Below are positions 55,813 to 64,000 of a stretch of DNA of 64,000 bases, piece after piece. Below the pieces are notes generated by a model. It did not search any database. It saw nothing but the letters and a program-made list of their open reading frames with translations, and was not told where the DNA came from. The position numbers and the translations under genes were made by a program. Origin of the DNA: an uncultured Psychroserpens sp. (lineage in GTDB: Bacteria > Bacteroidota > Bacteroidia > Flavobacteriales > Flavobacteriaceae); assembly GCF_947492715.1 (NCBI RefSeq), contig NZ_CANLNS010000003.1:124001-188000 (forward strand), written 5' to 3'. Each line of letters starts with the position of its first letter. Positions within the stretch are counted from its first letter, which is position 1.

Positions 55813-55845
55813 ATCAATCATCAATCAGTATCAAAACGAATAATT

Positions 55846-58206
55846 ATGATTTTAAATTATATAAAAATAGCATTTAGAACTTTATTAAAAAATAAAGGCT
55901 ACAGCTTCTTAAATATCTTTGGATTAGCCATTGGAATAACATGTGCGTCTTTAATTTTTTTATGGGTCGAAGATGAACTTAATTTTAATGAAGACTTCGC
56001 AAGGCAAGATGAAATTTATATTGTACCTACAAATCAGAATTATGAAGGAGAGTGGCGTACGTTTTATTCTTCTCCAGGACCATTAGCCCAAGATATGAAG
56101 AATGATATTCCTGGGGTTTTAAAGGCGACAAGGTCTAGCCAAGAAACTCGCTTGTTTGCAGTAGGAGATAATTCGATTAATAGAACAGGACGTTATGCCG
56201 ACGCTGATTTCCTAGATATTTTTAGCTTAAAGTTTATTGAAGGTCGTAGAAAAAATGCTTTTACTAATCCAGAAGCTATAGTTCTTACTCAAGAAACGGC
56301 AGAACAGCTATTTGGTATTGGAGAAAAAGCATTGGGTAAAGTTGTGAGGGTTAGTAATAGAGATAATTATCTTGTAACTGGCGTCGTAGAAAATTTACCA
56401 AAAAATGTGTCATTTCCTTTTGATTGGGTCGCTCCTTTTGAGCGCTATAGAGATGGTGCAGAGTGGATGACGCAATATGGAAATAATTTTTCTGATACAT
56501 TCGTAGAATTAACGCCCGAAGCAGATTTTGAAACTGTCGATAAACAACTAAGAGGGCTCATTAAAACGAAGGAAGAACGTACCGATGATTATGCGTTTTT
56601 ACACACAATAAAAGATTGGCATTTAAGATCAAAATTTGAAAATGGAAAAAAAGTTGGAGGCCGCATTACTTATGTGAGGCTGTTTACAGTCATTGCCTTT
56701 ATAATTTTACTTATTGCTTGTATTAATTTTATGAATCTAAGCACTGCTCGTAGCGAAAAACGTGCTAACGAAGTAGGTGTACGAAAGGCAATGGGTTCGG
56801 GTAGAGGCCGATTGATAACACAATTTATTTCTGAAGCTTTAATTCTATCATTTATCGCTACAATTCTTAGTGTTATTTTACTAGCTGTTTTATTACCTCA
56901 GTTTAATCTTATTATCGATAAGAGTTTAGAACTCGGATTGTCCAATCCAATGCATGTTTTTGGACTCTTTGGTATTGCGCTGGCATGTGGTCTTCTGGCA
57001 GGTTTGTATCCAGCATTTTACTTGTCATCTTTTAAACCAGTAGAAGTCTTAAAAGGGTTAAAGGTTACCGAAGGTTCTGCAACTTTAATACGAAAAGGAT
57101 TGGTTGTTGGGCAGTTCACAATTTCAATCGTATTTATTATTGTAACCATACTAGTGTATCAGCAAATTCAGCATGTGAAAAACAGAGAATTAGGTTATGA
57201 TAAAGACCAGTTATTATCTATGCGAGTGAATAGAGATATCATTGATAAATTTGACGTTATTCAGCAAGATTTAATTAGTTCAGGTTCTGTTTATAACATT
57301 GCCTTATGTAATTCTCAATTACTTTCTGGCGGTAACAATGGTTCTGGTTTTCAGTGGAAAGGAGGAACAGATACCGAAGATGTGTTGATTTCGTTTAGAA
57401 ATATTTCTGAAGGCTTTTTTGATACAACTGGAATGGAAATTATTGAAGGTCGCGGATTTAGTAGAAATATAGATGCAGACAGCACATATACTCTAGTATC
57501 TGAATCTTTAGCGAAGATGATGAGTAACGAAAATGAAAGCGCTATTGGAAAAACAATAAGCAGAGATGAAGATGTTTTGGAAGTGATAGGCGTGGTTAAA
57601 GATTATTTATATGGCGATATGTTTGGTTCTAGTGATCCTGTTTTATTTTTTAATTACCACAACTATGCACGTTACATGTATATAAAAACAAAAGATGGCG
57701 TGCCTATTGCCGAAGCATTATCAACTATTGAAACAGTATTAAAGAAGCATAATCCAGCTTATCCTTTTGAGTATACGTTTGTAGATGAGTCCTTTGACGC
57801 TAAGTTTAAGAATGAACAGTTAGTGGGTGAGTTATCTCAAATATTTGCAATATTGGCTATTCTAATTTCTTGCCTTGGACTTTTCGGATTAGCGGCTTAT
57901 ACGGCCGAGCAACGCAGAAAGGAAATAGGTGTTCGTAAAGTATTAGGAGCTAGTGTGTCTGGGATTGTAAAATTATTATCAAAGGACTTTCTGAAACTTG
58001 TGGTAATTTCAATTGTAATCGCAATACCAATAGCATGGTATTTTATGAGAGATTGGCTTCAGGATTATGCATATCGTATAGAAATCAATTGGAAGGTCTT
58101 TGCCGCTGCTGGTATTATTGCTGTTTTGATAGCAATGTTAACCGTGAGTTTTCAGGCCATTAAAGCGGCTATAGCTAACCCAGCCGATAGTTTAAAAACA
58201 GAATAA
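55846..58206 (+). CDS. FtsX/MacB-like ABC permease, copy 3
   Basis: The 786-residue protein has the same layout as copies 1 and 2: an N-terminal helix, two periplasmic MacB-core domains and two sets of three FtsX helices. The coupling motifs are ANEVGVRKAMGSG and RKEIGVRKVLGAS. The shared N-terminus (KIAFRTLLKNKGYSFLNI) and C-terminus (TVSFQAIKAA) show that it and copy 1 are recent paralogues. It is followed 15 nt later by a GIN-domain gene. Confidence 0.92.
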   Translation: MILNYIKIAFRTLLKNKGYSFLNIFGLAIGITCASLIFLWVEDELNFNEDFARQDEIYIVPTNQNYEGEWRTFYSSPGPLAQDMKNDIPGVLKATRSSQETRLFAVGDNSINRTGRYADADFLDIFSLKFIEGRRKNAFTNPEAIVLTQETAEQLFGIGEKALGKVVRVSNRDNYLVTGVVENLPKNVSFPFDWVAPFERYRDGAEWMTQYGNNFSDTFVELTPEADFETVDKQLRGLIKTKEERTDDYAFLHTIKDWHLRSKFENGKKVGGRITYVRLFTVIAFIILLIACINFMNLSTARSEKRANEVGVRKAMGSGRGRLITQFISEALILSFIATILSVILLAVLLPQFNLIIDKSLELGLSNPMHVFGLFGIALACGLLAGLYPAFYLSSFKPVEVLKGLKVTEGSATLIRKGLVVGQFTISIVFIIVTILVYQQIQHVKNRELGYDKDQLLSMRVNRDIIDKFDVIQQDLISSGSVYNIALCNSQLLSGGNNGSGFQWKGGTDTEDVLISFRNISEGFFDTTGMEIIEGRGFSRNIDADSTYTLVSESLAKMMSNENESAIGKTISRDEDVLEVIGVVKDYLYGDMFGSSDPVLFFNYHNYARYMYIKTKDGVPIAEALSTIETVLKKHNPAYPFEYTFVDESFDAKFKNEQLVGELSQIFAILAILISCLGLFGLAAYTAEQRRKEIGVRKVLGASVSGIVKLLSKDFLKLVVISIVIAIPIAWYFMRDWLQDYAYRIEINWKVFAAAGIIAVLIAMLTVSFQAIKAAIANPADSLKTE

Positions 58207-58221
58207 AATACTTAAAAGATT

Positions 58222-58965
58222 ATGAAAAATTTAAAATACGTCGCAATCCTAATGATGGCCTGTATGAGTCAGACTATGTTTGGACAAACAAAAAAGAATG
58301 TTAGTGCTTTTAATAAAGTAATTATTAGTCCGCATATTGAAACCATTTTGGTTGAAGGAAATGACGAATCGGTTACTATTTTAGATAGTACAGAACCTGA
58401 AGATAAAATTACTATTGAAGTAAAAGGCGAGACACTAAGAGTATATCTAGATGATGCCAAAGAAGTGACTAAGCATGAAAAAGTAGTAAGAAACGGTGTT
58501 AAAATAAAAGTGCCTATATACAAAGGCAAAGTGTTAACTATTAAAGTAACTTATAAAAGTTTAAAATCATTGTCAGTGCGTGGAGAACAGATGACACTTT
58601 GCGAAAGTACGATTGATACCAATAAGTTTAAACTTAATATTTATGGAGAATCGCAGGTTGTTTTTAATGATGTTCAACTTTCAGACTTTGATGTAGATAT
58701 GTATGGTGAAAGTAAATTGTTTATAAAAAAAGGGGTTATCGATAGACAAAAAATAACAGTATATGGCGAAGGAGAAATAGACTTAGTTCAGGTGGAAAAT
58801 AAGATCTCTAAGTTAAAAGCTTTTGGCGAAGCAGAATTTATGATTCAGTCCTCTGGGCATATAAAATTTACGGCTTATGGTGAAGCAAAACTGCAATACA
58901 AAGGAGATGCATCAATAAGTAAAGGAATAAGTTTTGGAGATTTTGAAATTTCTCAAATAGACTAA
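58222..58965 (+). CDS. GIN-domain (DUF2807-like) secreted protein
   Basis: The 247-residue protein has a signal peptide (about 1-21). A putative auto-transporter-adhesin-head GIN domain follows, a right-handed beta-helix whose rungs repeat Y/F-GE motifs (IYGESQVVF, MYGESKLFI, VYGEGEIDL, AFGEAEFMI, AYGEAKLQY). Such domains are periplasmic or outer-membrane exposed in Bacteroidota and have no proven function. Its place between the permeases and the second ATPase suggests an envelope role in the same pathway (inference). Confidence 0.85.
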   Translation: MKNLKYVAILMMACMSQTMFGQTKKNVSAFNKVIISPHIETILVEGNDESVTILDSTEPEDKITIEVKGETLRVYLDDAKEVTKHEKVVRNGVKIKVPIYKGKVLTIKVTYKSLKSLSVRGEQMTLCESTIDTNKFKLNIYGESQVVFNDVQLSDFDVDMYGESKLFIKKGVIDRQKITVYGEGEIDLVQVENKISKLKAFGEAEFMIQSSGHIKFTAYGEAKLQYKGDASISKGISFGDFEISQID

Positions 58966-58980
58966 TAAGATATAGCAATT

Positions 58981-59658
58981 ATGACAAATACATTATTAAA
59001 GTTAAGCAGGGCAACTCGCGAGGTTAATTCAGGAAGTAAGGCCGTTAAACTTTTAGAGCATATAGATCTTACGGTTACCGAAGGGGAGTTTATCTCTCTT
59101 ATGGGACCTTCAGGTTCAGGAAAATCTACCTTGCTTAATTGTATCGGAATGCTAGATAGTTTCACAGGAGGTGGTTATACGTTTTTAGGAGAACCTGTAC
59201 ACCGTATGAAAGAGAAAAATAGATCCAAACTTTATAAAGAATATATCGGATTTGTATTTCAGGCGTACCATCTTATTGATGAATTGACCGTATTTGAAAA
59301 TATTGAAACGCCATTATTATATAAAAATGTGAAATCTTCTGAACGAAAAGCACTAGTAGCTGATATGTTAGACCGATTTAATATTGTAGGTAAAAAAGAT
59401 TTGTTTCCAATTCAATTAAGTGGTGGGCAACAACAATTAGTTGGCATTGCACGCGCCTTAATTAGTAAACCAAAATTGATCTTGGCAGATGAACCAACAG
59501 GAAATCTAAATTCTAAACAAAGTGAAGAAATCATGGAATTGTTTTCTCAATTAAATAAGGAGGGAGTAACCATAATCCAGGCAACACATTCTGAAAATAA
59601 CGCCTCTTATGGTTCTCGAATTGTTAATCTTCTCGATGGAAAAATAGTCACAGAATAA
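58981..59658 (+). CDS. Second ABC ATP-binding protein with atypical signature and D-loop
   Basis: The 225-residue MacB-type ATPase has Walker [10 protein letters not shown] (42-50), a normal Q-loop region and Walker [10 protein letters not shown]. Two departures from its sibling stand out: Leu153 replaces the usual Arg after LSGGQQQ, and the D-loop reads GNLNS (Asn177) instead of GNLDS. It could pair with the first ATPase or drive one of the three permeases. It starts 15 nt after the GIN gene. Confidence 0.9.
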   Translation: MTNTLLKLSRATREVNSGSKAVKLLEHIDLTVTEGEFISLMGPSGSGKSTLLNCIGMLDSFTGGGYTFLGEPVHRMKEKNRSKLYKEYIGFVFQAYHLIDELTVFENIETPLLYKNVKSSERKALVADMLDRFNIVGKKDLFPIQLSGGQQQLVGIARALISKPKLILADEPTGNLNSKQSEEIMELFSQLNKEGVTIIQATHSENNASYGSRIVNLLDGKIVTE

Positions 59659-59668
59659 CTAAATAATT

Positions 59669-61087
59669 ATGATACTAAAACAACTAATATGTGCCCTATT
59701 TTTTTTGATGGGCTGGGGATTATATGCGCAAGATCTATCGTTAAATAGTTATTCTTTAGATGAATGTATAGCATTGGCTTTAAATAATAATCTCGATTTG
59801 AAAGCAACCCATTTACGCGCAAATTCAGAAAAGCTTAATCACCAGCAATCCAAAGCAAATCTGTTACCAAGTGTTAATGGAAATTTTAATTTAGGTGTTA
59901 ATGATGGAAGGAGTATAGATCCATTTACTAACGATTTTATAAATCAAGAATTTACATTCTCTAATGCAGGATTAAATTTAAATGCGACCATTTTTAATGG
60001 CTTTCGTTTGCTAAATACTGCAAAACAAAATAAGCTAAATAGACTTGCTGCCGATATGGAAAACGAGGCAGCTCAACAAGATATAATCTTACGAGTAACC
60101 CTCGCATATCTTCAAGTATTAAACGCTCAAGATAATCTTTTACTTGCTAAGCAACGTTTAGAAACCACCGAAAAACAATTGAAAATTCAACAAGAGTTTT
60201 ATGAAAACGAATCTGGGAACCCTGCAGATTATACAGATATTGTAGCCCAAAAAACGATAGATGAAACTAGTATTATCGTTTCAGAAAGTGCCTTAAATAA
60301 TGCCAAGCTGAACCTATTGAGATTACTTAATGTAGGTGATACTTTTAATGTAGAAACTAAAGATTTGGTTTTGGATATTAATCCCTATGGGTTGTCGGTA
60401 GAAGACGTATATGCAGACGCTTTGGAAAATTTAGCGACATTTAAAGCTAGACAGCTCAGAATTGACGCTTCAAGAAAGGGTGTAAGTGTTGCAAAATCTC
60501 AATTTACTCCCGAAATATCAGTTTTTGGAGGGTTAAATACTAATTATTCAAGTGCTGCTCAAACATTCACTGAAGCTGGAACATCGATAGTCGAGACCGG
60601 AGACTTTGTAACAATAAATAATCAAAACATACCAGTACTTACAGAACAGACATCCTTTGATGCACAGCGTATAGGCTTTAGAGATCAGTATGATAATAAC
60701 TTAAGTACAGTGATAGGAGTTTCAGTGAACATACCACTGTTTAATGGGTTTAGAGCTAAAAATAACGTAGCCTTAGAAAAGATAAGAGTAGAAGAATCTC
60801 TTTTAGAGTTAGATCGGTTGTACTTAGATATTAAAAGTACCATTGCACAAGTGCATTTCGATATGAATGCTAGCTATATGCGATATGAAAGTTTACAAAA
60901 ACAAGTAGAGGCTTTCCAAGAATCGTATAGAATTAATGAAATTAGATTTAGAAATGGAGTTTCAAATTTCTTAAACTATGTGACAAGTAAAAACAATTTA
61001 GATAACGCAAAACTCAATCTTACAAATACGAAATATGAGTATATATTGCGTACAATAGTTTTAGAGTATTACCGCGGAAATTTTTAG
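59669..61087 (+). CDS. TolC-family outer-membrane channel
   Basis: The 472-residue protein has a signal peptide (about 1-20). Two outer-membrane-efflux-protein repeats follow, with long amphipathic helices (YSLDECIALALNNNLDL at the start, YDNNLSTVIGVSVNIPLFNGF later). A channel of this type completes a tripartite efflux line with the adaptor and the MacB-type permeases. It is the last gene of the operon, 10 nt after the ATPase. Confidence 0.92.
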   Translation: MILKQLICALFFLMGWGLYAQDLSLNSYSLDECIALALNNNLDLKATHLRANSEKLNHQQSKANLLPSVNGNFNLGVNDGRSIDPFTNDFINQEFTFSNAGLNLNATIFNGFRLLNTAKQNKLNRLAADMENEAAQQDIILRVTLAYLQVLNAQDNLLLAKQRLETTEKQLKIQQEFYENESGNPADYTDIVAQKTIDETSIIVSESALNNAKLNLLRLLNVGDTFNVETKDLVLDINPYGLSVEDVYADALENLATFKARQLRIDASRKGVSVAKSQFTPEISVFGGLNTNYSSAAQTFTEAGTSIVETGDFVTINNQNIPVLTEQTSFDAQRIGFRDQYDNNLSTVIGVSVNIPLFNGFRAKNNVALEKIRVEESLLELDRLYLDIKSTIAQVHFDMNASYMRYESLQKQVEAFQESYRINEIRFRNGVSNFLNYVTSKNNLDNAKLNLTNTKYEYILRTIVLEYYRGNF

Positions 61088-61172
61088 TAAGAAACTACAA
61101 AACCAATGTTATGAATACATCACTTTCCTAAAAAGCTGTTTGTCTTTTTTTAAGAAGTAAAAAAGGTTTTTT

Positions 61173-61180
61173 TATTTTTG
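61173..61180 (+). promoter_or_regulatory. -7 element for the TrmH-type gene, possibly leaderless
   Basis: TATTTTTG is a full TAnnTTTG match with five bases before the ATG at 61186. Transcription would start at or next to the start codon. Confidence 0.45.
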
Positions 61181-61185
61181 AAGCT

Positions 61186-61644
61186 ATGATAGATAACTTC
61201 GAAAACGAGTTCTTCGGAATAGGGATTCAAAACGGTAAAACACCTGAGAATTTAGGTGTGCTTTGGCGTTCTGCACAAAATTTAGGAGCCAGCTTTATTT
61301 TTACTATCGGAAATCGTTATGCCAAGCAATCTAGCGATACACATAATGCCGTGAAGTCTATGCCGTATTTTCATTATGAAAATTTTGACGAGTTTTACAA
61401 AAACCTTCCTAAAGGAGCGCGTATTGTGGGTGTTGAACTAACTGAAGAAGCAGAAGATTTAGAAACATTTCATCATCCGCGACGTTGTGTTTACCTATTG
61501 GGAGCCGAAGATCATGGATTATCTCACAAAGCTATTGAAAAAAGTCATTTTTTGGTAAAGTTTAAATCCCAATTGAGTCTAAATGTTTCTGTTGCGGGAA
61601 GCATCGTAATGTACGATAGAGGTATTAGCAAACCGCGTTCATAA
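61186..61644 (+). CDS. TrmH/SpoU-family RNA 2'-O-methyltransferase
   Basis: The 152-residue single-domain SPOUT protein shows the family motifs: NxGxLWRSAQNLGAS (motif 1), LLGAEDHGLS (motif 2) and LSLNVSVAGSIVMYD (motif 3), which form the SAM-binding knot. It lacks extra RNA-binding domains. It probably methylates a ribose in tRNA or rRNA; the target is not readable. Its stop codon abuts the convergent CPBP gene with no gap. Confidence 0.9.
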   Translation: MIDNFENEFFGIGIQNGKTPENLGVLWRSAQNLGASFIFTIGNRYAKQSSDTHNAVKSMPYFHYENFDEFYKNLPKGARIVGVELTEEAEDLETFHHPRRCVYLLGAEDHGLSHKAIEKSHFLVKFKSQLSLNVSVAGSIVMYDRGISKPRS

Positions 61645-62358
61645 TTATTTAGGCTGTTGTGAATTGTTGTTCAATAATTGATTGGATTTATAGGCAAGAA
61701 TCATTGAATATAGATCTACAATAATGTGGAGCAAAATAGGTAACCACAGTGATTTCGTTAAAAACCAAGCTCCAGAAAAAATAAAAGCTAATATAAAAGC
61801 GCCAAACGTATTTTTCTTTCCTGTAGTTGTGAGGTGACCAAATGCAAAAGGAAGATTAGCCAGTAACATTGCGACCAAAATAGGAACATATTGAGTGAGG
61901 TACCAAAATAAAAATCCGCGATATACAATTTCTTCGCAAATACCAGCTATAAACGATATGATAATCGTAATTTTTAATTCAGGTTTCGTGCTAGGCATTA
62001 AGAACGAGACATCCTTATTGGCTTTTTGAAATTTTTTAGCTGCCTTTTCGGTTAGACGTAAAGATTTAAAAATATACAGTGCTAAGAATGAAATAGCGAA
62101 GAGTCCAAGAATCCATAAAGGTTTATTTAAAAAGTGTAACCAAATATGATCTAGACGTTTTCCGTTTAAGATAAATGGTATAATTACGATAATCGTTAGA
62201 CAGATTAAAATGAGTCCGGTTTGTCTAAATACTAGAATTTTTGAGCTGGGTTGCTCTATAAGTAATTGTCTTGCTTTTTTTCCATTCCAAATAGCGTAAG
62301 CAGGAAATATAATGCCAACAATTAGTGCAGCTATTGTATATAAGTATAGACTTGACAT
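61645..62358 (-). CDS. CPBP-family intramembrane metalloprotease
   Basis: The 237-residue polytopic protein has about eight hydrophobic segments. The CPBP (Abi/CAAX-protease-like) motifs are EExxxR at Glu142, Glu143 and Arg147 in GICEEIVYRGF, His175 in FAFGH, and HxxxD at His211/Asp215 in LLHIIVD. These would form the glutamyl/metal active site. Such proteins process prenylated or membrane substrates or act in self-immunity. It lies 1 nt after the AraC-type gene, so the two form an operon. Confidence 0.88.
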   Translation of the reverse strand: MSSLYLYTIAALIVGIIFPAYAIWNGKKARQLLIEQPSSKILVFRQTGLILICLTIIVIIPFILNGKRLDHIWLHFLNKPLWILGLFAISFLALYIFKSLRLTEKAAKKFQKANKDVSFLMPSTKPELKITIIISFIAGICEEIVYRGFLFWYLTQYVPILVAMLLANLPFAFGHLTTTGKKNTFGAFILAFIFSGAWFLTKSLWLPILLHIIVDLYSMILAYKSNQLLNNNSQQPK

Positions 62359-62359
62359 A

Positions 62360-62959
62360 TTACATAGAATTTAAAAGTGTTCTCCAAATTTTTTGATCTT
62401 CTGCAATTATAAATTTGTTTTTTATAGTGTTCTCATCCTGCGGAACACTATTAATCTTAGGCATAATAGATAGTACCTTTGCTTTTTTAATGTCTTCATC
62501 AGAGTAGCCTTTATGTTTTAGATCTTCTTTAAGATTATGTACCAAGCCCTCAATATGTTCTTTAATGTCCTCTATTGTATCAACCTCAAATGTTTTAATG
62601 ATAAAGCCCTCTGGTCCAATATTTAGTAATGTTTTAATTTTTTGGGCAATAGCTTTCAAATCATCTGGAGCAATGAAATAATGTTTTTTAAAGGCTCTTG
62701 TAAAGGTTTCATAGTCACTATAACCAAAAATTTCGGTCAACTCATGAACTTTATGAGTACCAGAAAGGAGTAAGGTATAGGCTTTACGCATTTTAATCTC
62801 TTCTATAAATTCAAAGGGTGTTCTTCCTGTTTCTTTTTTGAAAACACGATGAAAATAACTAGGAGACATGCATGATATCTGAGCTAAGTCATTTAGCGCT
62901 AGCTTTGAAGATAAATGACTTTCTATATGGTCTAATACTTTGCCTATTCGTGCATCCAT
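62360..62959 (-). CDS. AraC-family transcriptional regulator with N-terminal HTH
   Basis: The 199-residue protein has its two AraC helix-turn-helix motifs at the start (about 4-100): LALNDLAQISCMSPSYFHRVFK, here represented by LALNDLAQISC and SYFHRVFKKETG, and ELTEIFGYSDYETFTRAFK. A helical C-terminal region (about 105-199) has no recognised ligand fold. The reversed order (DNA-binding first) occurs in a subset of the family. It is in an operon with the CPBP protease and divergent from era. Confidence 0.88.
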   Translation of the reverse strand: MDARIGKVLDHIESHLSSKLALNDLAQISCMSPSYFHRVFKKETGRTPFEFIEEIKMRKAYTLLLSGTHKVHELTEIFGYSDYETFTRAFKKHYFIAPDDLKAIAQKIKTLLNIGPEGFIIKTFEVDTIEDIKEHIEGLVHNLKEDLKHKGYSDEDIKKAKVLSIMPKINSVPQDENTIKNKFIIAEDQKIWRTLLNSM

Positions 62960-63069
62960 AAATCAAAAGTAAGGAAATGTTGGAGGAGGCTGTATGACAA
63001 ATCTTGCATTAATTTGTTGCTTTTTAAGGCTTAATTAAGCTCATATAATAGAAAAAGTATTAAAGGTCG

Positions 63070-63077
63070 TAACTTTG
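63070..63077 (+). promoter_or_regulatory. -7 element of era
   Basis: TAACTTTG is a full TAnnTTTG match 22 nt before the era ATG. No clear TTG at -33. Confidence 0.45.
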
Positions 63078-63099
63078 TAGCCTATTTAAATTAAAAAGA

Positions 63100-63984
63100 A
63101 TGAGTCACAAAGCAGGTTTTGTAAACATAATAGGTAATCCAAATGTTGGAAAGTCCACTTTAATGAATGCTTTTATCGGTGAGAAATTATCCATTATTAC
63201 ATCTAAGGCACAAACCACAAGGCATCGTATTTTAGGGATCGTAAATGGCGATAATTTTCAAGTCATTTTAAGTGATACTCCAGGAATTATAAAACCAGCT
63301 TATGAGTTGCAGGAGTCAATGATGGATTTTGTGAAATCGGCTTTTGAAGATGCAGATGTGCTTATTTATATGGTTGAAATAGGAGAAAAAGAGCTTAAGG
63401 ATGAAGCCTTTTTTAAGAAGATTACCAATTCTAAAATTCCAGTATTACTACTTTTAAATAAGATAGATAAATCAGATCAACAGCAGTTAGAGGCACAAGT
63501 TCAAATCTGGTCTGAAAAAGTGCCCAATGCCGAAATTTTTCCAATTTCAGCCTTAGAAGGTTTTAATGTTACTGAAGTTTTTAATAGAATTATTGAGCTA
63601 TTGCCTGCTTCACCAGCCTTTTATCCAAAAGATCAGCTAACAGATAAGCCAGAACGCTTTTTTGTTAATGAAACCATTAGAGAGAAAATTTTGATGCACT
63701 ATAAAAAGGAGATTCCTTATGCTGTTGAAATTGATACAGAAGAGTTTTTTGAGGAAGATAAAATCATTAGAATGCGATCTGTAATTATGGTAGAACGTAA
63801 CACACAAAAGGGGATAATTATTGGTCATAAAGGAAGTGCCCTTAAGCGTGTAGGTATTGAAGCTAGAAAGGATTTAGAACAATTTTTCGGCAAACAGGTT
63901 CATCTTGAATTATATGTTAAAGTGAACAAAAATTGGAGAAGTGATCAACGTCAACTTAAACGTTTTGGTTACAATCAAAAATAA
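63100..63984 (+). CDS. era: Ribosome-assembly GTPase Era
   Basis: The 294-residue GTPase has G1 GNPNVGKST, switch region QTTRHR (G2), G3 DTPG and G4 NKID (in LLLLNKIDKS). A C-terminal KH RNA-binding domain follows (about 205-294, GIIIGHKGSALKRVGIEARKDLE, here by its GxxG core IGHKGSAL). Era assists maturation of the 30S subunit by binding near the 3' end of 16S rRNA. The gene ends 16 nt before the window edge. Confidence 0.97.
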   Translation: MSHKAGFVNIIGNPNVGKSTLMNAFIGEKLSIITSKAQTTRHRILGIVNGDNFQVILSDTPGIIKPAYELQESMMDFVKSAFEDADVLIYMVEIGEKELKDEAFFKKITNSKIPVLLLLNKIDKSDQQQLEAQVQIWSEKVPNAEIFPISALEGFNVTEVFNRIIELLPASPAFYPKDQLTDKPERFFVNETIREKILMHYKKEIPYAVEIDTEEFFEEDKIIRMRSVIMVERNTQKGIIIGHKGSALKRVGIEARKDLEQFFGKQVHLELYVKVNKNWRSDQRQLKRFGYNQK

Positions 63985-64000
63985 GTTAAACTTCGGCATG

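Overview
The window reads as a chromosomal segment of a gliding or T9SS-bearing marine-type Flavobacteriaceae species (phylum Bacteroidota). The evidence is a complete gldKLMN cluster, a secreted protein with a C-terminal T9SS type A sorting domain, exosortase XrtF with its partner, Bacteroidota-type promoters (TTG, about 19-21 nt, TAnnTTTG), AT-rich DNA and almost no Shine-Dalgarno sequences. I cannot name the species from sequence alone.

Layout. 1-5.0 kb: start of an unidentified minus-strand gene, xrtF and its partner, then a metal-linked block (HYC_CC_PP protein, HMA-MauE fusion, TonB-dependent receptor, periplasmic HMA protein). 5.0-9.4 kb: a DUF6090 protein and a 1200-residue FG-GAP/VCBS-repeat T9SS substrate. 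9.5-16.5 kb (minus strand): groES-groEL and the operon miaB - sigma-54 activator - small ORF - lptE - TPR protein - secG. A good -24/-12 (sigma-54) promoter candidate lies in front of groES. 16.5-19.1 kb: a membrane protein and two probable lipoproteins, one with LVIVD repeats. 19.2-27.8 kb: topA, an arginase-fold protein lacking several metal ligands, then gldK, gldL, gldM, gldN. 27.8-32.5 kb: FAD oxidoreductase, DUF983 protein, ABC-F ATPase, CPXCG protein and a secreted leucine-rich-repeat protein.

32.6-42.2 kb is a 9.5-kb integrated element in the 3' end of an initiator tRNA-Met gene. A 14-bp att core is duplicated at both ends, a 26-nt doubled repeat lies just inside each end, and a tyrosine recombinase and a helix-turn-helix protein sit at the distal end. 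Its cargo is an XRE regulator with palindromic operators, a DNA methyltransferase, a protein with two GHKL ATPase modules (MORC/Hsp90-like at the N-terminus, histidine kinase at the C-terminus), an unusual receiver-like protein and a 54-residue ORF. The last four are packed with gaps of 2-10 nt. I read this as a candidate, possibly undescribed, two-component-style defence or modification system.

42.3-46 kb: a membrane-anchored protein, a secreted lectin-fold protein and a decayed serine-hydrolase gene. 46-61 kb: an envelope or efflux locus. A histidine kinase and a sigma-54 response regulator are divergent from a membrane-fusion adaptor, a MacB-type ATPase, three tandem FtsX/MacB-like permeases, a GIN-domain protein, a second ATPase and a TolC-like protein. 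Phased CCGAA repeats between the two arms look like activator sites. 61-64 kb: a TrmH-type methyltransferase, CPBP protease, AraC-type regulator and era.
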